Source: Acidobacteriota bacterium (lineage in GTDB: Bacteria > Acidobacteriota > Blastocatellia > Pyrinomonadales > Pyrinomonadaceae). From it: 64,000 nucleotides of DNA. Location: positions 3,100,001-3,164,000 of the forward strand of contig CP065000.1 in the NCBI GenBank assembly GCA_016700075.1, read 5' to 3'. The notes beneath the pieces were generated by a model that was not told the origin of the DNA, did not search any database, and saw only the letters and a list, made by a program, of their open reading frames with translations. The position numbers and the translations under genes are program-made. Positions 49,934-58,067 of the stretch are shown here, in pieces (within the stretch, counting starts at the first letter, position 1; each line of letters opens with the position of its first letter).

Positions 49934-50362
49934 ATGTTGATGCCAAAAAAGGTCAAGCACCGCAGGGTGATGAAAGGCCGAAACCGAGGGAAAGCGACCC
50001 GCGGAGAAAAACTGAATTTTGGTGATTTCGGGCTCAAAGCACTTGAGCCGGGCTGGATCACGGACCGTCAGATCGAAGCGGCTCGTATCGCGATGACCCG
50101 TCACGTAAAACGCGGCGGCAAGATCTGGATCCGTATGTTCCCCGACAAGCCCATCACGAAAAAGCCGGCAGAAACCCGTATGGGCTCCGGTAAAGGTGCT
50201 CCGGATCATTGGGTCGCCGTCGTAAAACCGGGACGCGTGCTGTATGAAATTCAAGGCGTGGGCGAAGAACTGGCACGCGAGGCCATGCGGCTAGCGGCAC
50301 AAAAGCTGCCCGTAAAGGTGAAATTCGTCACGCGTGCTGACCTCGAAGGAGGCATTGTTTAA
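49934..50362 (+). CDS. rplP: 50S ribosomal protein L16
   Basis: 142 aa. MLMPKKVKHRRVMKGRNRG start and the GGKIWIRMFPDKPITKKPAETRMGSGKG loop are the L16 signature. It organises the A-site region and binds late in 50S assembly. Its stop is 3 bp before rpmC, so the two are tightly linked. Confidence 0.98.
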   Translation: MLMPKKVKHRRVMKGRNRGKATRGEKLNFGDFGLKALEPGWITDRQIEAARIAMTRHVKRGGKIWIRMFPDKPITKKPAETRMGSGKGAPDHWVAVVKPGRVLYEIQGVGEELAREAMRLAAQKLPVKVKFVTRADLEGGIV

Positions 50363-50365
50363 GAA

Positions 50366-50614
50366 ATGAAACGCAAGGAACAGCTTGACCAGCTGAAAGA
50401 AATGAACGCCGACGAGCTGAAGGAACAGGCGGACGCTCTCAAAGAGTCACTTTTCAGGCTCAAATTTCGCAAGGCGCTCGGTGTCGGCGAGGTCGTGAAT
50501 GACATTCGACGTGAAAAGAAGACCCTGGCTCGCGTATATACGCTTCTGAACGATAAGAAAGCAGAAGCATCGGCGACGTCGGGTGCAACAGAAACGGCAG
50601 AGGCCGAAGCATAG
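50366..50614 (+). CDS. rpmC: 50S ribosomal protein L29 with short acidic end
   Basis: 82 aa, against ~63-70 usual. The core (DQLKEMNADELKEQADALKESLFRLKFRKALGV, ARVYTLLNDKK) is L29; the last ~17 residues (AEASATSGATETAEAEA) are another Ala/Glu-rich extension. L29 sits next to L23 at the tunnel exit. Confidence 0.96.
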   Translation: MKRKEQLDQLKEMNADELKEQADALKESLFRLKFRKALGVGEVVNDIRREKKTLARVYTLLNDKKAEASATSGATETAEAEA

Positions 50615-50627
50615 GTAACGAAGAAAA

Positions 50628-51113
50628 ATGCCTACTAAGAATAACGAAGAAGAGATCGAGATCGCGGAAAACGCTGTCACTGAAGAGGCTGCTCCTGCAG
50701 AAGATGCCGAGATCGCCGCTGTTGACGCAGTGGCGGAGACAGCGGTCGAGGAAGCACCGGCTGAAGAGGCTCCCGTTGTCGAAGAAGCTAAGCCTGCAGA
50801 AAAGCCCGCTAAGGCAAAGGCTGCAAAGCCGGCCGGACCGGATGAAAGCGGCGAAGCCACAAAGGTCAGCAAGCGTGCGGAGAGGATCGGCATCGTATCG
50901 TCAGACAAGATGACGAAGACGGTCACGGTTCGCGTCGACCGGCTCGTCAAGCATCCGATGTACCGCAAATACATCAAGCGCCGCAAGAAGTTCATGGCGC
51001 ACGATGAACTCGGGGCACGCACTGGCGACAAGGTGAGGATCGTTGAAACGCGTCCGTTGTCGGCAAAGAAGCGTTGGCGTGTAGTGGAGATCATTCAGAG
51101 AGCAGAGCTCTAA
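50628..51113 (+). CDS. rpsQ: 30S ribosomal protein S17 with acidic N-terminal extension
   Basis: 161 aa, nearly double the usual ~85. The first ~75 aa are acidic and Ala/Pro-rich (EEEIEIAENAVTEEAAPAED, EEAPVVEEAKPAEKPAKAK); the S17 core starts at RAERIGIVSSDKMTKTVTVRVDRLVKH and ends VRIVETRPLSAKKRWRVVEII. The ATG at 50628 follows rpmC by 13 bp. An ATG nearer the core is absent until the end of the extension, so the long start is favoured. S17 binds 16S rRNA early. Confidence 0.94.
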   Translation: MPTKNNEEEIEIAENAVTEEAAPAEDAEIAAVDAVAETAVEEAPAEEAPVVEEAKPAEKPAKAKAAKPAGPDESGEATKVSKRAERIGIVSSDKMTKTVTVRVDRLVKHPMYRKYIKRRKKFMAHDELGARTGDKVRIVETRPLSAKKRWRVVEIIQRAEL

Positions 51114-51215
51114 GGTCTAGGAAGTACAGCATGTCTGGACGGTCCGGGAAGGCCTTTCTTCCAAGACTAACTAGACTGTCCGGGCTTTCCGGACTGTATC
51201 GAACGGAGTGAGATT
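51114..51215. repeat. GTCTAGG/GTCCGG palindromic spacer rpsQ-rplN
   Basis: GGTCTAGGAAGTACAGCATG, CTGGACGGTCCGGGAAGGCC and the right part AGACTGTCCGGGCTTTCCGG form overlapping inverted repeats, ending with SD CGGAGTGAG before the rplN ATG. Confidence 0.7.
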
Positions 51216-51584
51216 ATGATTCAAATGCAAACCTCGTTGTCGGTGGCCGACAACTCAGGTGCAAAAAGAGTGGAAATGATAATGCCGGTCGGCGGTTCGA
51301 CCAGCAAGATCGCACGTCTCGGCGATACCATCAAGGTGACCGTCAAAGAAGCGGCGCCGGAAGGCACCGCAAAGAAGGGCAAGGTTTACAACGCCGTTAT
51401 CGTCCGCACTCGCAAAGAGGTCCGACGCAAGGACGGAACGTACATCCGCTTTGACGAGAACGCGGCCGTTTTGATCAAGGACGATGGAACGCCCATCGGA
51501 ACCCGCGTTTTCGGCCCGGTCGCACGCGAACTCCGCGAGCGTAACTTTATGAAGATCGTGAGCTTGGCTCCCGAGGTTATATAG
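51216..51584 (+). CDS. rplN: 50S ribosomal protein L14
   Basis: 122 aa. MIQMQTSLSVADNSGAKRVEMI start, RLGDTIKVTVKEA, VIVRTRKEVRRKDGTYIRFDENA and the GTRVFGPVARELRERNFMKIVSLAPEV end are the standard L14 sequence, including the small beta barrel. First gene of the spc-type segment. SD CGGAGTG just upstream. Confidence 0.98.
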   Translation: MIQMQTSLSVADNSGAKRVEMIMPVGGSTSKIARLGDTIKVTVKEAAPEGTAKKGKVYNAVIVRTRKEVRRKDGTYIRFDENAAVLIKDDGTPIGTRVFGPVARELRERNFMKIVSLAPEVI

Positions 51585-51621
51585 GACCTTTCAGGCAGAA
51601 CGGTCTTATTGGAATTGAGAA

Positions 51622-52083
51622 ATGAAAGCAGCAGCTAAGACAGGAACAGTAAAGAGCAGGATCAAGCGGGGCGACCAGGTCGTCTTCATAGCGGGCAAGG
51701 AATACAACCGCTATGACAACGCCGGCAATCGCCAGCCGTACCGCGGCAAGGTCATTGCAGTGGATGCACGCAACGGAAAGGTGAAGGTCGAAGGAGCGAT
51801 GATGGTGAAACGCCATGTCAAACCCATGCCTCAGCTCAACCGTGAAGGGGGCATCAAAGAGCAGGAAGCCTGGGTGAACATTTCGAATGTCGCTTTGGTC
51901 GATCCGGAAACCGGCAAGCCGACTCGCGTTCGTTATGAATTTCGCGACGGTAAGAAGGTACGTGTAGCTAAGAGCGGGTCGGTCATTGAAGCTGCGGGCA
52001 GCTACAAGCGAGAGGCAAAGCCGAAGATCGATGACGAAGCTCCGGCAGCAGCCCCGGAGACGGACGAAGAAAAGGATAAATAG
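51622..52083 (+). CDS. rplX: 50S ribosomal protein L24 with acidic tail
   Basis: 153 aa, against ~105. The KOW region is clear (IKRGDQVVFIAGKEYN, GKVIAVDARNGKVKVEGAMMVKRHVKP), and the core ends near KKVRVAKSGSVIEAAG. The last ~25 residues are Asp/Glu/Ala-rich (DDEAPAAAPETDEEKDK). L24 initiates 50S assembly and sits near the tunnel exit. 59 bp before rplE. Confidence 0.96.
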   Translation: MKAAAKTGTVKSRIKRGDQVVFIAGKEYNRYDNAGNRQPYRGKVIAVDARNGKVKVEGAMMVKRHVKPMPQLNREGGIKEQEAWVNISNVALVDPETGKPTRVRYEFRDGKKVRVAKSGSVIEAAGSYKREAKPKIDDEAPAAAPETDEEKDK

Positions 52084-52142
52084 GGAATTACGTTTGGAAA
52101 CGGCTCGGCCGGGTCCCAAACAACAATAGGAGAAGGTCACAA

Positions 52143-52682
52143 ATGGCCAGACTTAGAGAAAAATACAAAAACGAGATCGCACCGGCTCTTGCGAAAGAGT
52201 TCGACATCAAGAACCCCATGGCGATCCCAAAGATCGAAAAGATCGTCGTCAACATGGGCTTGGGCGAGGCTTCGGCAAATTCGAAGATCCTTGACGTAGC
52301 TACGGAAGAGTTGAAAGCGATAACCGGACAGAAGCCTGTTGTCACAAAAGCGAAGAAGTCGATCGCCGCTTTCAAACTTCGTGAAGGAATGAGCATCGGC
52401 ACCATGGTCACTCTTCGCGGTGCACGAATGTACGAATTTCTTGACAGGCTCATCTCTGTAGCTCTGCCGCGTGTTCGCGACTTTCGCGGTATCTCGGGTA
52501 AGGCGTTCGACGGCCGCGGTAATTACACGCTCGGTATTCGTGAACAGCTGATCTTTCCGGAGATCGATTTTAACAAGGTGGACAAGACGCGAGGAATGAA
52601 CATCTCGATCGTTACGACCGCCCGCAATGACGAAGAGGCACGTTCGCTTTTGAAGGCAATGGGGATGCCCTTTAGACAGTAA
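52143..52682 (+). CDS. rplE: 50S ribosomal protein L5
   Basis: 179 aa. ARLREKYKNEIAPALAKEF start, KIEKIVVNMGLGEAS, TGQKPVVTKAKKSIAAFKLREGM and the end LLKAMGMPFRQ are typical. Binds 5S rRNA. SD AGGAGAAGG is visible in the spacer. 4 bp before rpsN. Confidence 0.98.
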   Translation: MARLREKYKNEIAPALAKEFDIKNPMAIPKIEKIVVNMGLGEASANSKILDVATEELKAITGQKPVVTKAKKSIAAFKLREGMSIGTMVTLRGARMYEFLDRLISVALPRVRDFRGISGKAFDGRGNYTLGIREQLIFPEIDFNKVDKTRGMNISIVTTARNDEEARSLLKAMGMPFRQ

Positions 52683-52686
52683 GAAA

Positions 52687-52992
52687 ATGGCAAAGACAAG
52701 CAAGATCGTAAAGAACGAAAGGCGTAAAGAAAAAGTCGCTCTCTACCGCGAGCGGCGAGCCGATGCAAAGCGGATCATCAATGATCCCAAATCGACGCCC
52801 GAGCAGGTGGACGCGGCCGTGATGAGGCTTCAAAAGATGCCTCGCGATGCGAGCCCGACCAGGGTGCGCAACCGCTGCTCGCAGACGGGACGCCCTCGCG
52901 GTTATCTGCGAAAGTTCGGCGTTTCCCGTGTGGCACTTCGCGAGCTGGCTCTGGAGGGCCAGATCCCGGGAGTTGTGAAATCAAGTTGGTAG
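52687..52992 (+). CDS. rpsN: 30S ribosomal protein S14, zinc-free long form
   Basis: 101 aa. The core RNRCSQTGRPRGYLRKFGVSRVALRELALEGQIPGVVKSSW is S14. It keeps only one Cys in the region where the short C+ form has four, so this is the long, zinc-independent form. Start 4 bp after rplE. Confidence 0.97.
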   Translation: MAKTSKIVKNERRKEKVALYRERRADAKRIINDPKSTPEQVDAAVMRLQKMPRDASPTRVRNRCSQTGRPRGYLRKFGVSRVALRELALEGQIPGVVKSSW

Positions 52993-53036
52993 GAATAGGA
53001 CACGAACGTCCCATTAATTGACGGAGTTTTTAGAAG

Positions 53037-53429
53037 ATGACAGATCCAATAGCCGATATGCTCACACGCATCCGCAACGCGATAGCCGCGGGGCACCAGC
53101 GTGTCGATATCCCGGGCTCGAAGCTGAAGCTCGAGGTCGCCCGCATCCTCAAGGAAGAGGGCTATATCAACAGTTTTTCGACGAAAGGCGAAGGCCCGAA
53201 ATACCAGATCCGCATCGCATTGCGATACGACACGAAAGGCATTTCGTCCATCACGCACATGTCGCGCGTTTCGCGTCCGGGCCGCCGTGTTTACGTAGGT
53301 TCGCAGGAGATCCCGAAGGTGCTCGGCGGTTACGGAATCAATATCGTTTCGACGTCTAAGGGCCTGATGAGCGGCAAGAAAGCGCGTCAAGAACGCATGG
53401 GAGGCGAGATACTCGCAGAAGTTTATTAG
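53037..53429 (+). CDS. rpsH: 30S ribosomal protein S8
   Basis: 130 aa. MTDPIADMLTRIRNAIAAGHQRVDIPGSKLK start and the C-terminal ISTSKGLMSGKKARQ-like segment (here IVSTSKGLMSGKKARQERMGGEILAEVY) define S8. In E. coli it represses the spc operon by binding mRNA. A spacer with ACTGACC repeats follows. Confidence 0.98.
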   Translation: MTDPIADMLTRIRNAIAAGHQRVDIPGSKLKLEVARILKEEGYINSFSTKGEGPKYQIRIALRYDTKGISSITHMSRVSRPGRRVYVGSQEIPKVLGGYGINIVSTSKGLMSGKKARQERMGGEILAEVY

Positions 53430-53463
53430 TCAGGAACGGGTGCTGCGAGTTCGGATCTCTCCG

Positions 53464-53496
53464 GACACAGGCAACTGACCACTGACCACTGATACA
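53464..53496. repeat. CTGACCACTGA repeat spacer rpsH-rplF
   Basis: CAACTGACCACTGACCACTG is a short direct repeat. A related ACTGACCACTGA word lies before secY (about 55841-55852), and a CTGACAACTGACGACTGACA version before rpsK. Confidence 0.65.
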
Positions 53497-53499
53497 GTT

Positions 53500-54060
53500 A
53501 TGTCACGAGTAGGAAAAAAACCTATCACCATCCCGGCGGGTGTCACCGTAAACATCGGTGAATCCGAGATGGAAGTGAAAGGGCCGAAAGGTACGCTGAA
53601 GACGCCGATCCCGGCGGGCGTGACCTTTAAACAGGAAGAAGGTACGCTGACCGCCGAAAGGGCTGGCGATGACGTCGCCGCTTTCCACGGCCTGGCACGA
53701 GCGTTGGCGAACAACGCGGTCGTCGGTGTGACCGAAGGGTTCACCAAAGACATGGACATTGTAGGCGTCGGTTATAAGGCGGACGTTCAGGGCAAGAAGA
53801 TCGTTTTCTCGCTCGGATATTCCCATCCGGTCGAATACAGGCTGCCCGACGGTATCGAAGCCAAGGCCGAAAGGGTCAATACAAAGACGTCCATCAACCA
53901 GTATCAGACGACCATTACGCTGAGCGGCATCGATAAGCAGAAGCTTGGCCAAGTCGCCGCGGAATTGAACCGTCTGCGCAAGCCCGATGCCTATAAAGGA
54001 AAGGGCGTTCGATATGCGGACAAGTATTACAGGCTGAAGCCGGGCAAGACCGGTAAATAG
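53500..54060 (+). CDS. rplF: 50S ribosomal protein L6
   Basis: 186 aa. MSRVGKKPITIPAGVTVNIG start, VKGPKGTLKTPIP, GVGYKADVQGKKIVFSLGYSHPV and the end GKGVRYADKYYRLKPGKTGK are standard L6 with its two repeated domains. It lies close to the factor-binding site. Followed by a TCGTGAATCGTAAAT palindrome. Confidence 0.98.
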   Translation: MSRVGKKPITIPAGVTVNIGESEMEVKGPKGTLKTPIPAGVTFKQEEGTLTAERAGDDVAAFHGLARALANNAVVGVTEGFTKDMDIVGVGYKADVQGKKIVFSLGYSHPVEYRLPDGIEAKAERVNTKTSINQYQTTITLSGIDKQKLGQVAAELNRLRKPDAYKGKGVRYADKYYRLKPGKTGK

Positions 54061-54063
54061 TAG

Positions 54064-54113
54064 GTCGTGAATCGTAAATAGACAGGTTCTTTTTCACGAT
54101 TCACGATCCACGA
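54064..54113. repeat. TCGTGAATCGTAAAT palindrome, rplF-rplR spacer
   Basis: GTCGTGAATCGTAAATAGAC and TTTTTCACGATTCACGATCC are rough inverse copies. Same family as 46989-47052. Confidence 0.8.
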
Positions 54114-54125
54114 GTGACTAAGAAT

Positions 54126-54512
54126 ATGGCACAGAAGAGCAGAGCAGACATCAGAAGAGGTGTTCACAGCCGCATTCGCAAGAAAGTGAAAGGCACGGCT
54201 GAGATGCCGCGGCTTGCGGTTTTCCGCAGCCTGAACCACATCTACGCGCAGGTGATCGACGACAAGAGCGGGAAGACGCTCGCGACGGCGTCAACCACCG
54301 AAAAGGCCTTCTCGGGCAAGTCCGGCGGCAACGTCGAGGCCGCACGCGAGATCGGCAAGGCAATAGCTGAACGCGCGCAGAAGGCAGGCATCTCGAACGT
54401 AGTATTTGACCGCGGCGGATATCTCTATCACGGCCGCGTTAAGGCATTGATCGACGCCTCGAGAGAGGCCGGGCTCAACAAAACGGAAGCTGCTGCCGCG
54501 AGCGCAGAATAA
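54126..54512 (+). CDS. rplR: 50S ribosomal protein L18
   Basis: 128 aa from MAQKSRADIRRG; the GTG at 54114 inside the repeat is not favoured. VHSRIRKKVKGTAEMPRLAVFRSLNHIYAQVIDD and FDRGGYLYHGRVKALIDASREAGL are typical, with 5S rRNA-binding residues. Its stop TAA overlaps the rpsE ATG by 1 nt. Confidence 0.97.
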   Translation: MAQKSRADIRRGVHSRIRKKVKGTAEMPRLAVFRSLNHIYAQVIDDKSGKTLATASTTEKAFSGKSGGNVEAAREIGKAIAERAQKAGISNVVFDRGGYLYHGRVKALIDASREAGLNKTEAAAASAE

Positions 54513-55030
54513 TGGCAGGTACGATGAATAACAAACAGCGAATTTCACCGAGCGGATTGATACTCAAAGATCAGTTGATCTCGATCAACCGTGTTACAAA
54601 GGTCGTCAAGGGCGGTAAGAATCTGTCGTTCGCGGCACTTGTCGTCGTTGGCGATGAGGCCGGACACGTCGGTTTTGGTACCGGCAAAGCGAAAGAAGTG
54701 CCGAACGCCATTAAGAAAGCGGTCGAAGCGGCGAAGAATAACCTCATCCGCGTCCCGCTTATCGACGGAACTCTTCCGCATGAGCTGATCGGCGAATACG
54801 GAGCAGGCCGCGTTCTGCTGAAGCCGGCGTCTGAAGGAACGGGCGTAATTGCCGGCGGTGCTGTACGTGCAGTGCTGCAGTCTCTCGGCGTTCACAACGT
54901 AAGGACCAAGATCCTCGGTTCTAACAACGCTCATAACGTAATTCGAGCTACGTTCAACGGCCTGATGCGTATGAAAGATCCGATCGAGGTCGCACGCCTC
55001 CGCGGCAAACAGGTCGACGAATTGGTCTAG
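54512..55030 (+). CDS. rpsE: 30S ribosomal protein S5
   Basis: 172 aa. LISINRVTKVVKGGKNLSFAALVVVGDEAGHVGFG and the PHELIGEYGAGRVLLKPASEGTGVIAGGAVRAVLQSLGV segment are the S5 domains. Involved in fidelity. TAATG coupling with rplR; a second ATG at 54524 is possible. Confidence 0.97.
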   Translation: MAGTMNNKQRISPSGLILKDQLISINRVTKVVKGGKNLSFAALVVVGDEAGHVGFGTGKAKEVPNAIKKAVEAAKNNLIRVPLIDGTLPHELIGEYGAGRVLLKPASEGTGVIAGGAVRAVLQSLGVHNVRTKILGSNNAHNVIRATFNGLMRMKDPIEVARLRGKQVDELV

Positions 55031-55055
55031 AAACGCGGGATTTGGAATTAAGATT

Positions 55056-55256
55056 ATGGCTAAGAAAACTGAAAAGGCCGATGGCCGCCTGACGATACAG
55101 TATTACCGCAGCATGATCGGTTATACTAAGGATCAGAAGGCCATTGTAAAGAGCCTCGGCATTACAAAGCTCAATCAGAAGGTCTCGCTGCCGGATTCGC
55201 CGGCGACGCGTGGGATCGTGGCGAAGATTCCGCATCTTTTGCGGATCGTGGAATAG
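55056..55256 (+). CDS. rpmD: 50S ribosomal protein L30
   Basis: 66 aa. LTIQYYRSMIGYTKDQKAIVKSLGITKLNQKV and the TRGIVAKIPHLLRIVE end match L30, which is absent from some phyla. 25 bp after rpsE. Confidence 0.96.
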   Translation: MAKKTEKADGRLTIQYYRSMIGYTKDQKAIVKSLGITKLNQKVSLPDSPATRGIVAKIPHLLRIVE

Positions 55257-55283
55257 TGATCGGTAGATCAAAGGTCAATAGTT

Positions 55284-55760
55284 ATGGCTTTATCATTGAA
55301 TAATTTACATCCGGCACCGGGCTCGACGCACAAGAAAAAGCGCGTCGGCCGCGGCCCCGGCTCCGGACTCGGCAAGACGTCGGGCCGCGGGCATAAGGGC
55401 CAGAAGTCGCGTTCGGGCTACAGCAGCCGTCCCGGTTTTGAGGGCGGACAGATGCCTCTGCAGCGTCGTTTGCCTAAGCGCGGGTTTACCAACATCTTCA
55501 AAAAGCAGTGGATCGAGATCAGCCTTGCAAAGATCGACGCCAATTTCAACGCGGGTGATGAGGTCACGCCGGAGATCCTGCATGATCGCGGACTGATCAA
55601 AAAGGCAAAACACGATCTGGTGATCCTCGGTAATGGCGACATAACGAAGGCACTGAAGATCTCGTCGCATCGTTTCACGAAAACGGCGAAAGAGAAGATC
55701 GAGAAGGCCGGCGGGACTGTAACGGAGATCATTAAAGCAAAGGAAGCGGCAGCGGAATAA
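55284..55760 (+). CDS. rplO: 50S ribosomal protein L15
   Basis: 158 aa. LNNLHPAPGSTHKKKRVGRGPGSGLGKTSGRGHKGQKSRSG start and FEGGQMPLQRRLPKRGFTN are classic L15, followed by the globular C-terminal part. Ends in KAKEAAAE, a mild version of the Ala/Glu ends seen on other r-proteins here. A 97-bp spacer follows before secY. Confidence 0.97.
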   Translation: MALSLNNLHPAPGSTHKKKRVGRGPGSGLGKTSGRGHKGQKSRSGYSSRPGFEGGQMPLQRRLPKRGFTNIFKKQWIEISLAKIDANFNAGDEVTPEILHDRGLIKKAKHDLVILGNGDITKALKISSHRFTKTAKEKIEKAGGTVTEIIKAKEAAAE

Positions 55761-55857
55761 TTGCGGCCGGTGAACGGCGCAGATCGGCGGGCTCAACGCC
55801 TAAGAATCGCCGACAAAGTGCCTGCCACCGAACACTTAGAACTGACCACTGAATTTT

Positions 55858-57276
55858 ATGGAGAAGTTTGTAAGCGCGGTCCAGAATATGTTCCGGGTGC
55901 CCGAGTTGCGGAAGAGAATACTCTTCACACTCGGTCTGCTCGCCGTCTATCGCTTCGGGGCCCACATAACGGCGCCCGGCATCAATAGTGCCCAGTTGGA
56001 GCGTGTGTGGGGCGAGGTCGCCGGCACGCTGCTCGGGGTTCTCGACCTGTTCTCGGGCGGAAATTTCCGCACTATTTCGGTATTCGCACTCGGCGTGACG
56101 CCTTACATAACGGCGTCGATCATCATGCAGCTGATGCCCGTCCTCTCGCCCGCGGTCAAGAAGATCCAGGAAGAGGGCGAGGTCGGCAGGCAGAAACTAA
56201 ATCAGTACACACGGTATTTCACCGTCATTCTTTGCGCGGTGCAGACGTTCTTCGTAGCGACCTGGCTGAGCCGTAACGCGATCATTCCCGAAACATGGTG
56301 GGCTACGGCGATGATCGTCATCACGCTTACCACAGGAACAGTATTCGTGATGTGGCTCGGTGAGCAGATCACTGAACGCGGCGTCGGAAACGGGATCTCG
56401 CTGCTTATCTTTTCGGGTATCGTCATCGGCTTGCCGAGCGGCGTGATGCAGGTGACTGAACGCGTTCGTGCGGGTGATCCGATGCAGACGCTCGGCGTTA
56501 TCTTCCTCGTTGCGGTGATGGTCGCTTTGATCGCTCTCATCGTTTATGTGGAATCTGCCAGGCGGCATATCGCGATCAGCTATGCGAGCCGCCGCGTCGG
56601 CAATCAGACCTTCCGGGGACAGGAAACGACCCTCCCGCTGAAGATCAATATGGGCGGTGTCATACCCGTCATCTTTGCTTCGTCAGTATTGGCGATGCCG
56701 CAGACGCTGTTCTCGGCGTTTCCGCCGGATCCAAACGACACGACGACGACCTGGGCGAAGGTCTATGCTTTCTTCCAGCAGTTTCACGGCGGCGATCCGT
56801 ATTACGAATTCGTCTTTATCTCGCTTATCGTGCTGTTCACGTTCTTTTACATCACCATCATCTTCAATACCGATGATGTGGCTGACAATCTGAGGAAGCA
56901 CGGCGGATTCATCGCCGGTATAAGGCCGGGTGCTCCGACGGCGGAATACCTCAGCACGATATTGACGCGGCTGACCGCGGTCGGTGCTCTGTATCTTGCG
57001 TTCGTTGCATTCGCCCCGCAGCTTTTGCTTAGCGGTTTCAGGGTCGCACGGCTGCCTTTCATCGGAACGGGATTGGATAACTTCCTTACCGCGACGCCGG
57101 GTTTGAGCTGGATACCGACCGGGCTCGGTTACCAGTTCTTCTTTGGCGGTACGAGCCTGCTCATTCTGGTCGGTGTGGCGATGGACCTCGTTTCACAGAT
57201 AGAGGCCCAACTGGTAATGCGTAATTACGAAGGATTTTTGGGATCGGGTTCGCGGCTTCGCGGACGGCGGAGTTAG
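55858..57276 (+). CDS. secY: preprotein translocase subunit SecY
   Basis: 472 aa, with about ten transmembrane helices. RILFTLGLLAVYRFGAHITAPGIN (helix 1), the plug region LLGVLDLFSGGNFRTISVFALGVTPYITASIIMQL and the C-terminal QLVMRNYEGFL are typical. It is the channel of the Sec translocon, essential for the exported RHS and VWFA proteins of this window. Start at 55858, just after an ACTGACCACTGA repeat; no strong SD. Followed by an 18-bp inverted repeat. Confidence 0.97.
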   Translation: MEKFVSAVQNMFRVPELRKRILFTLGLLAVYRFGAHITAPGINSAQLERVWGEVAGTLLGVLDLFSGGNFRTISVFALGVTPYITASIIMQLMPVLSPAVKKIQEEGEVGRQKLNQYTRYFTVILCAVQTFFVATWLSRNAIIPETWWATAMIVITLTTGTVFVMWLGEQITERGVGNGISLLIFSGIVIGLPSGVMQVTERVRAGDPMQTLGVIFLVAVMVALIALIVYVESARRHIAISYASRRVGNQTFRGQETTLPLKINMGGVIPVIFASSVLAMPQTLFSAFPPDPNDTTTTWAKVYAFFQQFHGGDPYYEFVFISLIVLFTFFYITIIFNTDDVADNLRKHGGFIAGIRPGAPTAEYLSTILTRLTAVGALYLAFVAFAPQLLLSGFRVARLPFIGTGLDNFLTATPGLSWIPTGLGYQFFFGGTSLLILVGVAMDLVSQIEAQLVMRNYEGFLGSGSRLRGRRS

Positions 57277-57285
57277 TTCGTTTTT

Positions 57286-57353
57286 ACCACAGAGAACACA
57301 GAGCACACAGAGTGGGTTTCTTCATTCTCTGTGAACTCTGTGTTCTCTGTGGT
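57286..57353. repeat. 18-bp inverted repeat, secY-adk spacer
   Basis: ACCACAGAGAACACAGAG (57286-57303) is exactly complementary to CTCTGTGTTCTCTGTGGT (57336-57353). A half copy (58018-58047) lies before map. In both places the right arm reads in frame into the next gene from a GTG. Confidence 0.92.
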
Positions 57354-57363
57354 TAAGTTCTTT

Positions 57364-58011
57364 ATGGAAAAGATCATTGTATTGATCGGTGCTCCGGGAG
57401 CGGGCAAAGGAACGCAGGCGAGGTTGCTCGAAGAACGCCGCGGCATTCCGCAGATCTCGACGGGAGATATGTTTCGCGAGATGAAGACGCTTGATACGCC
57501 GCTGGCAAGAGAAGTGCAGGAGATAATGGCGTCAGGAAAGCTTATCTCGGATGACATCACCTATCGCATCGTTCGCGAACGCACTTCGAAAGATGATACG
57601 CAAGGCAGTTACGTCCTCGACGGTTATCCGCGGACAGCGGTGCAGGCGGAACAGCTCGAAGAACTCGCAAAAGAGCAAGACAAAGAGATCGTCGCCATCG
57701 AAGTTGACGTACCGAGTGACGAGTTGATGAAACGCCTGGCGGGCCGGCGAAGCTGCCCGGAGTGCGGTGAGATCTATAATATTTATTCGAAGCCGCCAAA
57801 GGCTGAAGGCGTATGCGATGAACATCCGCAAACGCCGCTCTTGCATCGGGCGGACGATACTGAAGAAAAGGTCGCTGTCAGGCTTGCGACCTATGACGAG
57901 CAGACGAAGCCGCTGCTCGACTATTATGCAAATTCGGGCCGGCTGAAAAAGATCGACGGAACGGGCGAGATCGAAGATATCTACACTGAGCTTCTAGGCG
58001 TTTTATCGTAA
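57364..58011 (+). CDS. adk: adenylate kinase
   Basis: 215 aa from MEKIIVLIGAPGAGKGTQA; the ORF extends upstream from GTG 57331, but that part is repeat sequence. P-loop GAPGAGKGT, DGYPRT NMP-binding segment and a long LID with CPECGEIYNIYSKPP and Cys-Asp (CDEHPQTPLLHR) consistent with a zinc-type LID. Interconverts ATP + AMP with 2 ADP. Position between secY and map is usual. Confidence 0.96.
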   Translation: MEKIIVLIGAPGAGKGTQARLLEERRGIPQISTGDMFREMKTLDTPLAREVQEIMASGKLISDDITYRIVRERTSKDDTQGSYVLDGYPRTAVQAEQLEELAKEQDKEIVAIEVDVPSDELMKRLAGRRSCPECGEIYNIYSKPPKAEGVCDEHPQTPLLHRADDTEEKVAVRLATYDEQTKPLLDYYANSGRLKKIDGTGEIEDIYTELLGVLS

Positions 58012-58017
58012 AGGAAT

Positions 58018-58047
58018 ACTCTGTGAACTCAGTGTTCTCTGTGGTAA
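58018..58047. repeat. half copy of the CTCTGTG repeat, adk-map spacer
   Basis: ACTCTGTGAACTCAGTGTTC followed by TCTGTGGTAAG matches the right arm of the 57286-57353 repeat. Confidence 0.8.
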
Positions 58048-58067
58048 GTTCGTTTTTTCGCAAGAAT

